Of a stretch of DNA of 64,000 nucleotides, positions 18,403-27,401 are shown in pieces (position 1 is the stretch's first letter; every line of letters starts with the position of its first letter). The DNA comes from Rhizobium acidisoli (GTDB taxonomy: Bacteria > Pseudomonadota > Alphaproteobacteria > Rhizobiales > Rhizobiaceae): contig NZ_CP034998.1 in the NCBI RefSeq assembly GCF_002531755.2, positions 1,674,001 to 1,738,000 on the forward strand, given 5' to 3'. Made by a program: the position numbers and the translations under genes. The notes below the pieces were generated by a model. That model was not told the DNA's origin. It worked only from the letters and a program-made list of their open reading frames with translations, and ran no database searches.

Positions 18403-18495
18403 TTTTCCGTTCCCCAATCCCTTTGCACTCAAGTCTCCCGCTCGGGCCTTGTCAACCGTATCAGACTTCGATAGATCATAATACGACATACTGGC

Positions 18496-18508
18496 GACAT
18501 AATATGTC
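18496..18508. promoter_or_regulatory. GntR-type operator upstream of the importer
   Basis: GACATAATATGTC is a palindrome broken only at its centre base, 28 nt before the binding-protein start. Eleven bases (gacataatatg) are identical to the site upstream of uxuA, and another gacata lies 11 nt to the left. It is probably bound by the adjacent GntR regulator. Confidence 0.6.
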
Positions 18509-18536
18509 TTCCATAGTAATCCAGGGAGGAGTGACA

Positions 18537-20132
18537 ATGAAGCATTTTTCTAAAGGCTTGTTCGTCGGCGCCGTTTTCGGCGCCCTGACAATCGCCGCAC
18601 CGCAGCTGCAGGCCGCGACCCCGCAGGACCAATTGGTGTTCGGGACATCGCTGGCGCAGGTTCTGTCCCTCGATCCGCAGCAGGCGACCGAAGGCAAGGC
18701 CGTCGAGATCATGTCCAATCTTTACGACCGGCTGGTCGCCAGTACGGCTGATGGTAAGATCCTTCCGCAGCTGGCGGAAAGCTGGAAGGTTGACGACAAG
18801 GGCATCACCTTCACGCTGCGCAAGGCCAATTTCGCCTCCGGCAATCCGGTGACTTCGAAGGACGTCGTCTATTCGCTGGCGCGGCTCTTGAAGATGGATC
18901 AGGCCGCCGCCGCCAACCTCAAGCGCGTCGGCTACGACAAGAACAATGTCGATAAGCTCGTCAAGGCGGTCGACGACCAGACGGTGCGCATCGATCTCTC
19001 CGACCAGGTGACGGCGGAACTTCTGCTCTACCGGCTGACGACGACCACCACCAGCGTGGTCGACAGCGTCGAGGTCGAAAGCCACGCCGTCGACAATGAC
19101 TACGGCAACGCCTGGATGCGGACGCATTCGGCCGGCTCCGGCCCGTTCACCCTCAACCGCTGGTCTCCGAACGAATTGGTCATTCTCGACGCCAACAAGA
19201 ATTATATGACCGGCGCGCCGAAGATGAAGCGCGTCATCGTTCGACATGTGCCGGAAAGCCAGGTCGAGCGGTTGATGCTGGAGCGCGGCGATATCGATAT
19301 TGCGAGCGCATTGACAGCCTCCGATCTCGCGACGTTCCAGGCCAAGCAGGGCTTTGCCATCCAGCGGATCCCGACCGGCGGCTTCTACGTACTGTCGATG
19401 AATGCCGGCAACCAGTACCTCTCCAATCCCAAGGTCCGCGAGGCGATTGCCTATGGCATCGACTACAAGGGCATCGAAAAGACGATCATGGGACCTTACG
19501 GACGGGCAAGAACCGTTCCCGTTCCGGAGAACTTCGAGTATGCGATCCCGAGCCCGGATTGGCAGCTCAACGTCGAAAAGTCCAAGCAGCTGCTGAGCGA
19601 AGCAGGTTTCAAGGACGGCTTCTCGCTGACGCTGAAGACCATTGCCCAAACGCCGCGCATCGATCTTGCCACTGCCATCCAGGCATCGCTTGCCCAGGTC
19701 GGCATCAAGATCGACATCCAGCAGGGCAACGGCTCGGAAATCATTGCCGCCCATCGCGCCCGGGATTTCGATCTGCTGATCCCGCAGACCAGCGCCTATA
19801 TGCCGAATGTGCTCGGCTCGATGGAGCAGTTTTCCTCCAATCCCGACAACTCGAAAGAGGCCAACAATGCCGGCAATTTCGTTTGGCGCTCGGCCTGGGA
19901 CATTCCAGAGCTGACAGCCCTGACCGCAAAAGCATCGATGGAGCCGGACGCCAAGAAGCGCGGCGAACTCTACGTTCAGATGCAGAAGATGTTCGTCGAA
20001 CAGAAGCCGGCCGTGCTGCCGATGTTCGAGCGCTTTGAGCCGATCGTCCTCACCGGCAGGGTCCAGGGATATGTCGGACATCCGTCGCAAATGACGCGTC
20101 TCGAGAACGTGACCAAGGTCGAAACCCAGTAA
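18537..20132 (+). CDS. ABC transporter substrate-binding protein (family 5)
   Basis: A 531-residue periplasmic protein of the DppA/OppA class. The signal peptide covers about residues 1-26 (KGLFVGAVFGALTIAAPQLQAA). The conserved ATEGKAVEIMSNLYDRLV and LAESWKVDDKGITFTLRKA lie near the start, and NPKVREAIAYGIDYKGI in the second domain. ATG at 18537 follows ggagga. Some family members carry oligosaccharides rather than peptides; the shared operator with uxuA-kdgD points to a uronic-acid-containing ligand here. That link is inference. Confidence 0.88.
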   Translation: MKHFSKGLFVGAVFGALTIAAPQLQAATPQDQLVFGTSLAQVLSLDPQQATEGKAVEIMSNLYDRLVASTADGKILPQLAESWKVDDKGITFTLRKANFASGNPVTSKDVVYSLARLLKMDQAAAANLKRVGYDKNNVDKLVKAVDDQTVRIDLSDQVTAELLLYRLTTTTTSVVDSVEVESHAVDNDYGNAWMRTHSAGSGPFTLNRWSPNELVILDANKNYMTGAPKMKRVIVRHVPESQVERLMLERGDIDIASALTASDLATFQAKQGFAIQRIPTGGFYVLSMNAGNQYLSNPKVREAIAYGIDYKGIEKTIMGPYGRARTVPVPENFEYAIPSPDWQLNVEKSKQLLSEAGFKDGFSLTLKTIAQTPRIDLATAIQASLAQVGIKIDIQQGNGSEIIAAHRARDFDLLIPQTSAYMPNVLGSMEQFSSNPDNSKEANNAGNFVWRSAWDIPELTALTAKASMEPDAKKRGELYVQMQKMFVEQKPAVLPMFERFEPIVLTGRVQGYVGHPSQMTRLENVTKVETQ

Positions 20133-20152
20133 GACTCTTAAGGCAGCCGATC

Positions 20153-21181
20153 ATGAAGGAACTCTCCGTAGCCGAATTTGGCCGACGCCTGGCGCATTTG
20201 CTGGTCAGCCTGTTCATTCTCCTCTGTGTGACCTTCGTGATCGGCCGCGTCCTGCCCACCGATCCGGTCGGCGCGATCGTCGGCGAACTCGCCGATCCCG
20301 CTGCCTATGCGGCGATGCGGGCCCGCCTTGGGCTCGATCTGCCGATCTACCAGCAGTTTTTCCTCTATCTGAACGGGCTGGCGCATGGTGATTTCGGCAC
20401 CGCCGTCCTCACAGGCAATCCCGTCTCGTCGGACCTTGCCCAGGCATTTCCGGCGACGTTCGAACTGGCGACGCTGGCAGTGATCATTTCGACATTCGTC
20501 GGTGTGCCGCTCGGCCTGGTCGCGGCTCTGTTTCGCGATAGCTTCATCGACAAGATCGCCCGGGTGGTGGCGCTCGTCGGGCATTCGATCCCGGTTTTCT
20601 GGTTCGGCATCGTCGGGCTCGTCATCTTCTATGCCGGCCTGAACTGGGTCGGCGGGCCGGGCAGGATCGATGTCTTCTACGAAGGCCTCGTCACGCCGCA
20701 GACCGGGCTGCTGCTGATCGACAGCCTGCTGCAGGGCGAGACCGAAATCTTCTGGAATGCGCTCGGCCACATCATTCTGCCGGCGATCATCCTCGCCTAT
20801 GCGGCAATGGCCTATATCACCCGGATGACACGCAGCTTCACCCTGGAGCAGTTGAGCCAGGATTATGTCATCGCGGCCCGCGCCAAGGGTGTCAGCCCCT
20901 TCGGCACGATCTGGCGCCATGTCCTGCCGAACATTGCGGTGCAGCTGATCACCATCCTGGCGATTTCCTATGGCGGCCTGCTCGAAGGCGCTGTCGTCAC
21001 CGAGATCGTCTTCTCCTGGCCGGGCATCGGCCAATACATGACGAACGCCCTCATGATCGGCGATATGAACGCCATCGTGGCCGGCACCATCATCGTGGGA
21101 TTCATCTTCATGCTGTTAAACTTCCTCGCCGACGTCGCTTACGCCGTCTTCGATCCGCGCATGCGGGAGGCTGCCCGATGA
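20153..21181 (+). CDS. ABC transporter permease (DppB-like)
   Basis: A 342-residue membrane protein with about six helices and the DppB/OppB layout: an N-terminal helix (LAHLLVSLFILLCVTFVIGR), a large periplasmic loop, then the permease core with the EAA-like coupling segment DYVIAARAKGVSPFGTIWRHVLPN. It follows the binding-protein gene by 20 nt and overlaps the next permease by 4 nt (ATGA). Confidence 0.9.
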   Translation: MKELSVAEFGRRLAHLLVSLFILLCVTFVIGRVLPTDPVGAIVGELADPAAYAAMRARLGLDLPIYQQFFLYLNGLAHGDFGTAVLTGNPVSSDLAQAFPATFELATLAVIISTFVGVPLGLVAALFRDSFIDKIARVVALVGHSIPVFWFGIVGLVIFYAGLNWVGGPGRIDVFYEGLVTPQTGLLLIDSLLQGETEIFWNALGHIILPAIILAYAAMAYITRMTRSFTLEQLSQDYVIAARAKGVSPFGTIWRHVLPNIAVQLITILAISYGGLLEGAVVTEIVFSWPGIGQYMTNALMIGDMNAIVAGTIIVGFIFMLLNFLADVAYAVFDPRMREAAR

Positions 21182-22080
21182 GCGACGCCGTCCGCAGTGA
21201 CATTCGGATTCGCCCGCCAAGTGTCGCGACCCGCATCGCGGCGTCGTTTGCGCGTGCCGGCCGCAAATTGGCTGCCGAGCCGCTTGGCCTTGCCGGCTTC
21301 ATCATCCTCGGCCTGCTATGCCTGATCGCGATCTTTGCGCCGCTTCTGGCACCCTATGATCCGGTCGTGCAGTCGCTTGGCGATGCCTTGCAAGCCCCGA
21401 GCCTGGCGCATTGGGCCGGCACGGATGAATTCGGCCGGGACATTTTAAGCCGGCTGATCTTCGGCACGCGCATCACCATCCAGACCGTGCTGTCGATCTC
21501 CCTGATCGTCGGGCCGATCGGCCTGCTGATCGGCGTCGTTGCCGGGTTTTTCGGCGGGCGCATCGATGCGCTGCTGATGCGGGCGACCGATATCGTTCTG
21601 TCTTTCCCGTCGCTAATCCTGGCGCTGGCTTTTGCGGCAGCGCTCGGTGCCGGCCTGACCACGGCAATCATCGCGATCTCGCTGACCGCCTGGCCGCCGA
21701 TTGCCAGGCTTGCGCGCGCCGAGGCGCTGGTCGTCAGAAACGCCGATTATGTGGTCGCCGCCCGCCTTTACGGCGCCTCGCCGATCCGCATCCTTCTTCT
21801 CTATATCGCGCCGATGTGCGTTCCCTCGGTCATCGTCCGCCTGACCCTCAATATGGCCGGCATTATTCTGACGGCGGCTTCCCTCGGCTTTCTCGGCCTC
21901 GGCGCCCAGCCGCCGGCGCCGGAATGGGGGGCGATGATTTCCAACGGCCGTAAGTTCATGCTGGATTATTGGTGGGTCGCCGTCATGCCGGGCATCGCCA
22001 TCCTTCTCACCAGCCTTGCCTTCAACATCGCCGGAGATGCTCTGCGCGACATTCTGGATCCCCGCCATGCCAGATCGTGA
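21178..22080 (+). CDS. ABC transporter permease (DppC-like)
   Basis: A 300-residue permease of the DppC/OppC type. The first helix follows a basic N-terminal tail, HWAGTDEFGRDILSRLIFGTRI is the characteristic periplasmic loop, and DYVVAARLYGASPIRILLLYIAP is the coupling helix. The start overlaps the previous stop (ATGA). It pairs with the upstream permease in the importer shared with the sugar-acid module. Confidence 0.9.
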   Translation: MSDAVRSDIRIRPPSVATRIAASFARAGRKLAAEPLGLAGFIILGLLCLIAIFAPLLAPYDPVVQSLGDALQAPSLAHWAGTDEFGRDILSRLIFGTRITIQTVLSISLIVGPIGLLIGVVAGFFGGRIDALLMRATDIVLSFPSLILALAFAAALGAGLTTAIIAISLTAWPPIARLARAEALVVRNADYVVAARLYGASPIRILLLYIAPMCVPSVIVRLTLNMAGIILTAASLGFLGLGAQPPAPEWGAMISNGRKFMLDYWWVAVMPGIAILLTSLAFNIAGDALRDILDPRHARS

Positions 22081-22927
22081 AATCAATGATCGTGATCTTC
22101 AGCCTGTTCTCTCCGTCAAGGGATTGACCGTCCGCTTCGGCCGCGGCGCCGTGCCCGCCGTTTCCAATGTCAGTTTCGACGTCGGGCGCGAAAGGGTCGG
22201 CATCGTCGGAGAATCCGGTTCCGGCAAATCGACGACGGGGCGCGCCATCATGCGCCTGCTGCCGCCGGCAGCGGTGGTCTCTGCCGAACGCCTGGATCTC
22301 GGCGGCGATCCCTTGCTGTCAAAGAGCGAGCGGCAGATGGGCGCGCTTCGCGGCAAGGACATCGCGCTGATCATGCAGGATCCGCGTTATTCGCTGAATC
22401 CGGTGCTCTCGATCGGCAAACAGATCGCCGAGGCCGCCCGCCTTCACCTTGGCCTTGGCAAGGCCCAAGCGCTCGACGCCGCCCGCGCCATGCTGGAAAG
22501 GGTGCGTATCAGCGATCCGGACCGGGTCATGGCGCTTTATCCCCACCAGATATCGGGCGGTATGGGCCAGCGCGTGATGATCGCCATGATGCTGCTGGCG
22601 CGGCCGAAGCTGGTCATTGCCGACGAACCGACCTCCGCGCTCGATGTCAGCGTCCGCAAGGACGTGCTGCTGCTGCTCGACGAACTGGTGCGCGAGAACA
22701 ATTCTGGCCTGCTGTTGATCAGCCACGACATCCGCATGGTGGCGGCCTTTTGCGAGCGCATCATCGTCATGTATGCCGGCCGCATCGTCGAAACGCTGAC
22801 CAGTCTCGAAGAGGCCCGCCATCCCTATACCCGCGGGCTGATAGCCGCGCTGCCCGACCCGAAGAACCCGGTCCGCCGGCTGGCGGTTCTCGACCGGGCA
22901 AAACTTGATCTGGAGACGGCGCAATGA
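22067..22927 (+). CDS. ABC transporter ATP-binding protein (DppD-like)
   Basis: A 286-residue ATPase. Walker A is GESGSGKSTTG, the signature ISGGMGQRV, Walker B LVIADEPTSALD, and the switch His is in LLISHDIRM. The start at 22067 lies inside the end of the permease gene. The C-terminus HPYTRGLIAALPDPKNPVRRL is the short proline-rich tail of Dpp/Opp ATPases, which often carries an iron-sulfur motif; here the cysteines of that motif are not seen. It overlaps the next ATPase gene by 4 nt. Confidence 0.88.
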   Translation: MPDREINDRDLQPVLSVKGLTVRFGRGAVPAVSNVSFDVGRERVGIVGESGSGKSTTGRAIMRLLPPAAVVSAERLDLGGDPLLSKSERQMGALRGKDIALIMQDPRYSLNPVLSIGKQIAEAARLHLGLGKAQALDAARAMLERVRISDPDRVMALYPHQISGGMGQRVMIAMMLLARPKLVIADEPTSALDVSVRKDVLLLLDELVRENNSGLLLISHDIRMVAAFCERIIVMYAGRIVETLTSLEEARHPYTRGLIAALPDPKNPVRRLAVLDRAKLDLETAQ

Positions 22928-23667
22928 TCAATGTCCGCGACCTCGATGTCGTCTTTGCCTCGGGCAAATCAAGCAACCATGTTGTCAGGGGCATCAGTTT
23001 TCAGGTCAACCAGGGCGAGACGCTCGGCATTGTCGGCGAATCCGGCTGCGGCAAATCGACGGTGCTGCGGTGCCTCGCCGGAATGGAGGCGGGCTGGACC
23101 GGGCAGATCGAGCTTGGCGGCAGACCGATCGGCAAGCATCGCTCCCGCGAGGAGCTGAAATTCGCTCAGATGGTGTTTCAGGACCCTTACGGATCCCTGC
23201 ATCCGCGCCATCGCATCGGCACCGCTTTGGCCGAACCGCTGCGCGCCATGTGCCATTCCGATATCTGGTCGAAGGTCGAAAAGGCGTTGATCCAGGTGGG
23301 ACTGCCTGCAAGCTTCGCCAATCGTTTTCCCCATGAGCTTTCCGGCGGCCAGCGACAGCGCGTGGCAATCGCCCGGGCATTGATCCTGTCGCCGCCCATC
23401 CTGCTGCTCGACGAGCCGACATCGGCGCTCGATGTCTCGGTCCAGGCTGAAATTCTCAACCTGCTGGCTGATCAGCGTGAGGAAAAGGGACTGACCTATC
23501 TGCTCGTCAGCCACGACCTCGCGGTGATCGCCCATATGTGCGACCGGGTGCTGATCATGAAGAACGGTCTTTTCGTCGACGAACTCACCAGGGAGGATCT
23601 GCAGGCCGGCGTGACCCATGATGCCTATGCCCGCGAACTGTTCGAAGCGAGCTTTATCGAGGCCTGA
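22924..23667 (+). CDS. ABC transporter ATP-binding protein (DppF-like)
   Basis: A 247-residue ATPase. Walker A is GESGCGKSTVLR, the signature [15 protein letters not shown], Walker B LLLDEPTSALD, and the switch His is in LLVSHDLAV. It is the second ATPase of the family-5 importer and forms a heterodimer with the preceding protein. It is somewhat shorter than typical DppF because the C-terminal extension is missing. Its last 14 bases overlap the end of the convergent LacI-like gene. Confidence 0.88.
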   Translation: MINVRDLDVVFASGKSSNHVVRGISFQVNQGETLGIVGESGCGKSTVLRCLAGMEAGWTGQIELGGRPIGKHRSREELKFAQMVFQDPYGSLHPRHRIGTALAEPLRAMCHSDIWSKVEKALIQVGLPASFANRFPHELSGGQRQRVAIARALILSPPILLLDEPTSALDVSVQAEILNLLADQREEKGLTYLLVSHDLAVIAHMCDRVLIMKNGLFVDELTREDLQAGVTHDAYARELFEASFIEA

Positions 23668-24580
23668 TATTTCCCGCTGCTGTTCCGTTGACGGCTGCGA
23701 CACTGCCCCTTTCCACAAGGTGGCAGGAAAGCTCGACGCGACGCCGCGGCGTCGCCAGGCCGAGCATCATGTCGCGCAACAGATCGAGCGCGGTGGCGCC
23801 GAGTTCGCGCATCGGAATATGCACGGTCGAAAGCGGCGGATTGAGAAAGGCCGATTGCGGCAGGTCGTCGATGCCCATGACGGAAATGTCCTGCGGCACG
23901 GCATACCCCATCGCCTGCAATCCGCGCACGGCGCCGTTGGCAAGGCTGTCGCCCGCTGTCAGGATGGCGGTGAAGCAAAGGCCTTTGTCGCGGACGAGGC
24001 GGGTGATCGCCTCGGCGCCCAATTCCGGCAGCCAGTCATCGACTTCGAGCACCAGATCGGCATCGGCCTGCAGCCCGTGATGCTGCAGGGCATCGCGCCA
24101 GCCCTCCAGGCGCCGCTCGATCGTCCGCCGTCCGGGGCGCAGCATGAACAGGATGCGTTGGTGCCCGGCCTCGATCAGCCGCTCAGCGGCGATGAAGGCG
24201 GCCGAGCGGTTGCAGGGCGTCACACTGGAAAGCCGCATATAGGGATCGTCGCTGTTGACGAGCACGACGGGCTTTCCGAGGCCGGCCGCCGCCGCCAGCA
24301 TATCCTCTTCGTCGACGGTCAGGATCAGCATGCCGCCAAAGCCTGGGTCGTCCCGCATCTCGGCGACGACGCGGGCTTCATCGGCCTTATCGGCGACCGG
24401 GCGCATCGCCAGCTCGATGCCGAGGGCGGCTGCGCGGGCATTCAGGCCTTCGAGCACATGGAGCGTGAACTGGTTGCGGACATAGTCGATCATCGCAGCG
24501 CCGGAGGCGACGAGCATGACCTTCTTGCCGGCGACGCTCGCCGGCAGGGCGTAGCTGACGGCACTTGCCGTTTCCAGCAC
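23654..24580 (-). pseudogene. LacI family regulator lacking its DNA-binding domain
   Basis: The 308-residue frame matches the LacI/GalR ligand-binding domain: KKVMLVAS, GGMLILTVDEED, HQRILFMLRPG, AILTAGDSLANGAVRGLQ and DISVMGIDDLPQS. A LacI protein should start about 45 residues earlier with a helix-turn-helix. Here the conserved hinge-side helix (RKLVLETASAVSY) is reached and the homology then stops; an in-frame stop lies at 24617-24619 and no ATG is available. Directly across that point, on the plus strand, another gene also loses its N-terminus. This looks like a deletion that removed the DNA-binding domain. If expressed from the GTG at 24580 it could still bind a ligand, but not DNA. Confidence 0.75.
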
Positions 24581-25962
24581 CAGCTTGCGAAAGGAGCGAT
24601 CTGCTGTCGCAGGCTCTCAAGCAGAGGATCGAACACGCCGTTCTCCGCTACCGCTATTGGATGGACGAACCGGGCAACGACGTTCAGTGGTATTTTTCGG
24701 AAAACCACGCGTTGCTCTTCCACACCGCCGCCTATCTCGGCGGCCGGCTTTTCCCCGATGCCGTCTTCGTCCGCTCCGGCCGCACCGGCGCCGAGCAGAT
24801 GAAGGTCGGCGAAGAGCGGGTCCGGGCCTGGCTCGATCATTTCGAGCACTGGGAAATGGCCGAGTGGAATTCCGTTCCCTATTTCCCGATCGACCTCAAG
24901 GGTCTGACGGCGCTTGCCGCCTGCGCGCCGGACGAGACGATCCGCGCCCGGGCGAAGGCCAGCATCGTCCGCCTGATGGAGATCGTCGCCCGTTCGGCCC
25001 ATCACGGCATGCTGACCGGCAGCCAGGGCCGCTCCTACGAACATACGCTGCGCCCCGGCCGCTCGGTCGAACTCTCGGCCATTTCTAGGTTGCTCTGGGG
25101 CCGCGGCTGGTATGGCCGGCGCGTCCACGCTTTGCCGCAGCTTGCCGTCTGCATCCGCGACCACGGCCTGCAGTTTCCCGAGGCGCTTGCGGCGATCGCC
25201 GCGCATGACGCCGACGACGCGCAGGAATGGACCTTTTCCCAGGGCGAGAACCGTTTTGCCGCCCTCTATCATTACAAGACGCGCGACACCGCGCTCGGCA
25301 CCATCGCCCATTATCGCCCCGGCGCCTGGGGCTATCAGGAGACGGTGCTGCATCTGCGGCTCGGCGACCGGCCGGAAGCGCAGATCTGGATCAACCATCC
25401 TGGCGAAACCATCCAGTTCGGTTACGGCCGGCCGAGCTTCTGGGGCGGCTGCGGAACGCTGCCGCGCGTCCATCAATATCGTGATCTCGCCATTCTCGAT
25501 TTCGACATCCACGAGGGCCAGCCGGATTTCACCCATGCCTGGTTCCCGCTCGAAGCCTTCGACGACACGATGGTCGACGGCAACCTGGCGCTTGCCCGCG
25601 CCGGCAACGGGCTTGCAATGCTGATCGGCAACGGTGCGCTCGAACAGGTGAAACACGGCCCGACGACGGATGTCGAGCTGCGCCTCTCCGGCCGCAAGGG
25701 CCGCTGGATCGTCCGTCTTTCCGATTGCGGCCGCGAGGGCGGCCTCGACGGCATGCGGGCGCGTTTCGCCACGCTCGCGGCCCGCCGGGACGGCGAGGGC
25801 GCATTGATCGTCATCGATCCGGACTATGGTCAGATCGTCTTCGAAGAAGACGGCGCCGTGCGCGCCGAAGGCCGCATTCTTCGCCCGTCGGACTGGTCGG
25901 TGCGGGGAGACGCGGTACATCTTGAGATACCAGGTAGGCAGCCTCGGCGCGCGGCCTCATAG
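24565..25962 (+). pseudogene. C-terminal part of an uncharacterised large protein
   Basis: A 465-codon frame of good coding quality with no plausible start. It opens only after a stop at 24556-24558, overlaps the LacI fragment antisense, and lacks a ribosome site. Distinct stretches include YRYWMDEPGNDVQWYFSENH, WNSVPYFPIDLKGLTALAA and LTGSQGRSYEHTL, which look like helix-rich (alpha/alpha)-barrel sequence as found in carbohydrate-active enzymes; I do not recognise the family. It probably had several hundred more N-terminal residues. It precedes a sugar ABC importer, so the intact protein may have processed that sugar. Translation from an internal ATG (for example 24661) cannot be excluded. 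Confidence 0.6.
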
Positions 25963-26000
25963 ACGACATTCCCGGCAGGTGGAGGACCCGGCCGGGCCTA

Positions 26001-26101
26001 CTGCATAATTCCTTAAATCGGAAGCGATTAAGGATAAAATTATGCAGCAATTCAAAGTGTTACAGCGTCCTTTGCGCGTCTGGAAAGACGCGCGGCGCTG
26101 T
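26001..26101 (+). repeat. Dispersed rhizobial intergenic repeat, copy 1
   Basis: It begins with inverted ends ctgcataatt / aattatgcag enclosing a second inverted pair (ccttaaatcg / cgattaagg), then continues through a cgcgtc-ggaaa-gacgcg hairpin. Related copies lie at 52760 and, inverted, at 57265. It sits between the truncated gene and the sugar importer and could form a long RNA hairpin. Confidence 0.65.
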
Positions 26102-26130
26102 GGGAATTCATCGGTCAGGAGGAGGAGAAA

Positions 26131-27390
26131 ATGACCAGAATGAAATCGATCGGCGCGGCTTTGGCTGCGGTTCTCTTGAGTTCCGTTGCCGCCCATGCCG
26201 GCGACGTGCGCATCATGTGGTATTCCGACGGCGGCGAAGGCGCTGTCATCAAGGATCTGCTGGCGCGCTTCTCGAAGGCCAATCCCGATGTCAACGTTAT
26301 CCTCGACGAAGTCTCCTACGACGTTGTCAAGGAACAGCTGCCGGTGCAGCTCGAAGCCGGGAAGGGGCCTGACATCGCCCGCGTCACCAATTTGAAGGCG
26401 CAGGCGCAGCACTGGCTCGATCTACGCCCGCTCGTTGCCGATGCGAAATATTGGGACGACAACTTCGGCGCCCAGGCTGACTGGCTGCGTCCAGACGGCT
26501 CGAACGCCATTACCGGCTTCATGACGCAGATCACCCTGACCGGCGGTTTCGTCAACAAGACGCTGTTCGATCAGGCCGGTGTCGAAATCCCGGGTCCGAA
26601 GGCCACCTGGGACGACTGGGCAGCGGCCGCCAAGAAGGTCGCCGACAGCCAGAAGGTCTTCGCCATGGCGATCGACCGCTCCGGCCATCGCGTCTCCGGC
26701 CCGAACATTTCCTACGGCGCCAACTATATCGCCGCCGACGGCAAGCCGGCGCCGATCGATCAGGGCGCCAAGGAATTCCTCAGCCGCTTCGTCAAGTGGA
26801 ACGAAGAGGGCATCGTCAACAAGGATGTCTGGGTCAGCGCTGCCGGCACCACCTATCGCGCCGCCGCCGAAGATTTCATCAATGGCGGCCTTGCCTATTA
26901 TTATTCCGGCAGCTGGCAGATTTCGGGCTTCGCTCAGAAGATCGGTGACAGTTTCGACTGGGTCATGGCCGGAAGCCCCTGTGGCACGGCAGCCTGCACC
27001 GGCATGCAGGGGGGCGCGGGTCTCGTCGCCGTCAAATACACCAAGAACCCCAAGGACGTCGCCAAGGTGATGGATTACCTGGCAAGTGCTGACGTGCAGA
27101 AGGAATTCGCCGAGCGCAGCCTGTTCATTCCAGCGCATAAGGGTGTGGCCGCCGGCCAGATGGACTTCAAGACCGACAATCCGCATGTGCAGGCGGCGCT
27201 GAAGGCCTTCGTTGCCGCGGCCGGTCAGACGGCGGCGCCGGCCATGAAGCTGCCGGGCTGGAAATGGTCGGATGCCTATTACAGCGCCATCGTTGCCCGC
27301 ATCAGCCAGGTGATCGCCGGCGAGATGAAGCTCGACGACGCCTATGCCCGCATCGACGGGGACATCAAGGCCAAGGTCGGCGCCAACTGA
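26131..27390 (+). CDS. Sugar ABC transporter substrate-binding protein (family 1)
   Basis: A 419-residue periplasmic protein. The signal peptide is about residues 1-24 (SIGAALAAVLLSSVAAHAG). VRIMWYSDGGEG begins the mature protein; GKGPDIARVTNLKAQ and QITLTGGFVNKTLFDQAGV are typical cluster D features. A very strong ribosome site (aggaggagg) precedes ATG 26131. Two cysteines near residue 286 (SPCGTAACTG) could form a disulfide. First gene of a complete four-gene importer; the ligand is unknown. Confidence 0.9.
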   Translation: MTRMKSIGAALAAVLLSSVAAHAGDVRIMWYSDGGEGAVIKDLLARFSKANPDVNVILDEVSYDVVKEQLPVQLEAGKGPDIARVTNLKAQAQHWLDLRPLVADAKYWDDNFGAQADWLRPDGSNAITGFMTQITLTGGFVNKTLFDQAGVEIPGPKATWDDWAAAAKKVADSQKVFAMAIDRSGHRVSGPNISYGANYIAADGKPAPIDQGAKEFLSRFVKWNEEGIVNKDVWVSAAGTTYRAAAEDFINGGLAYYYSGSWQISGFAQKIGDSFDWVMAGSPCGTAACTGMQGGAGLVAVKYTKNPKDVAKVMDYLASADVQKEFAERSLFIPAHKGVAAGQMDFKTDNPHVQAALKAFVAAAGQTAAPAMKLPGWKWSDAYYSAIVARISQVIAGEMKLDDAYARIDGDIKAKVGAN

Positions 27391-27401
27391 CGGACGTAGA
27401 G

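Noticed and set aside
23654..25962. An intact LacI regulator starting at the GTG at 24580
   Set aside because: The product would lack the DNA-binding domain that defines the family, and the GTG has no ribosome site, so a truncated gene is the better reading.
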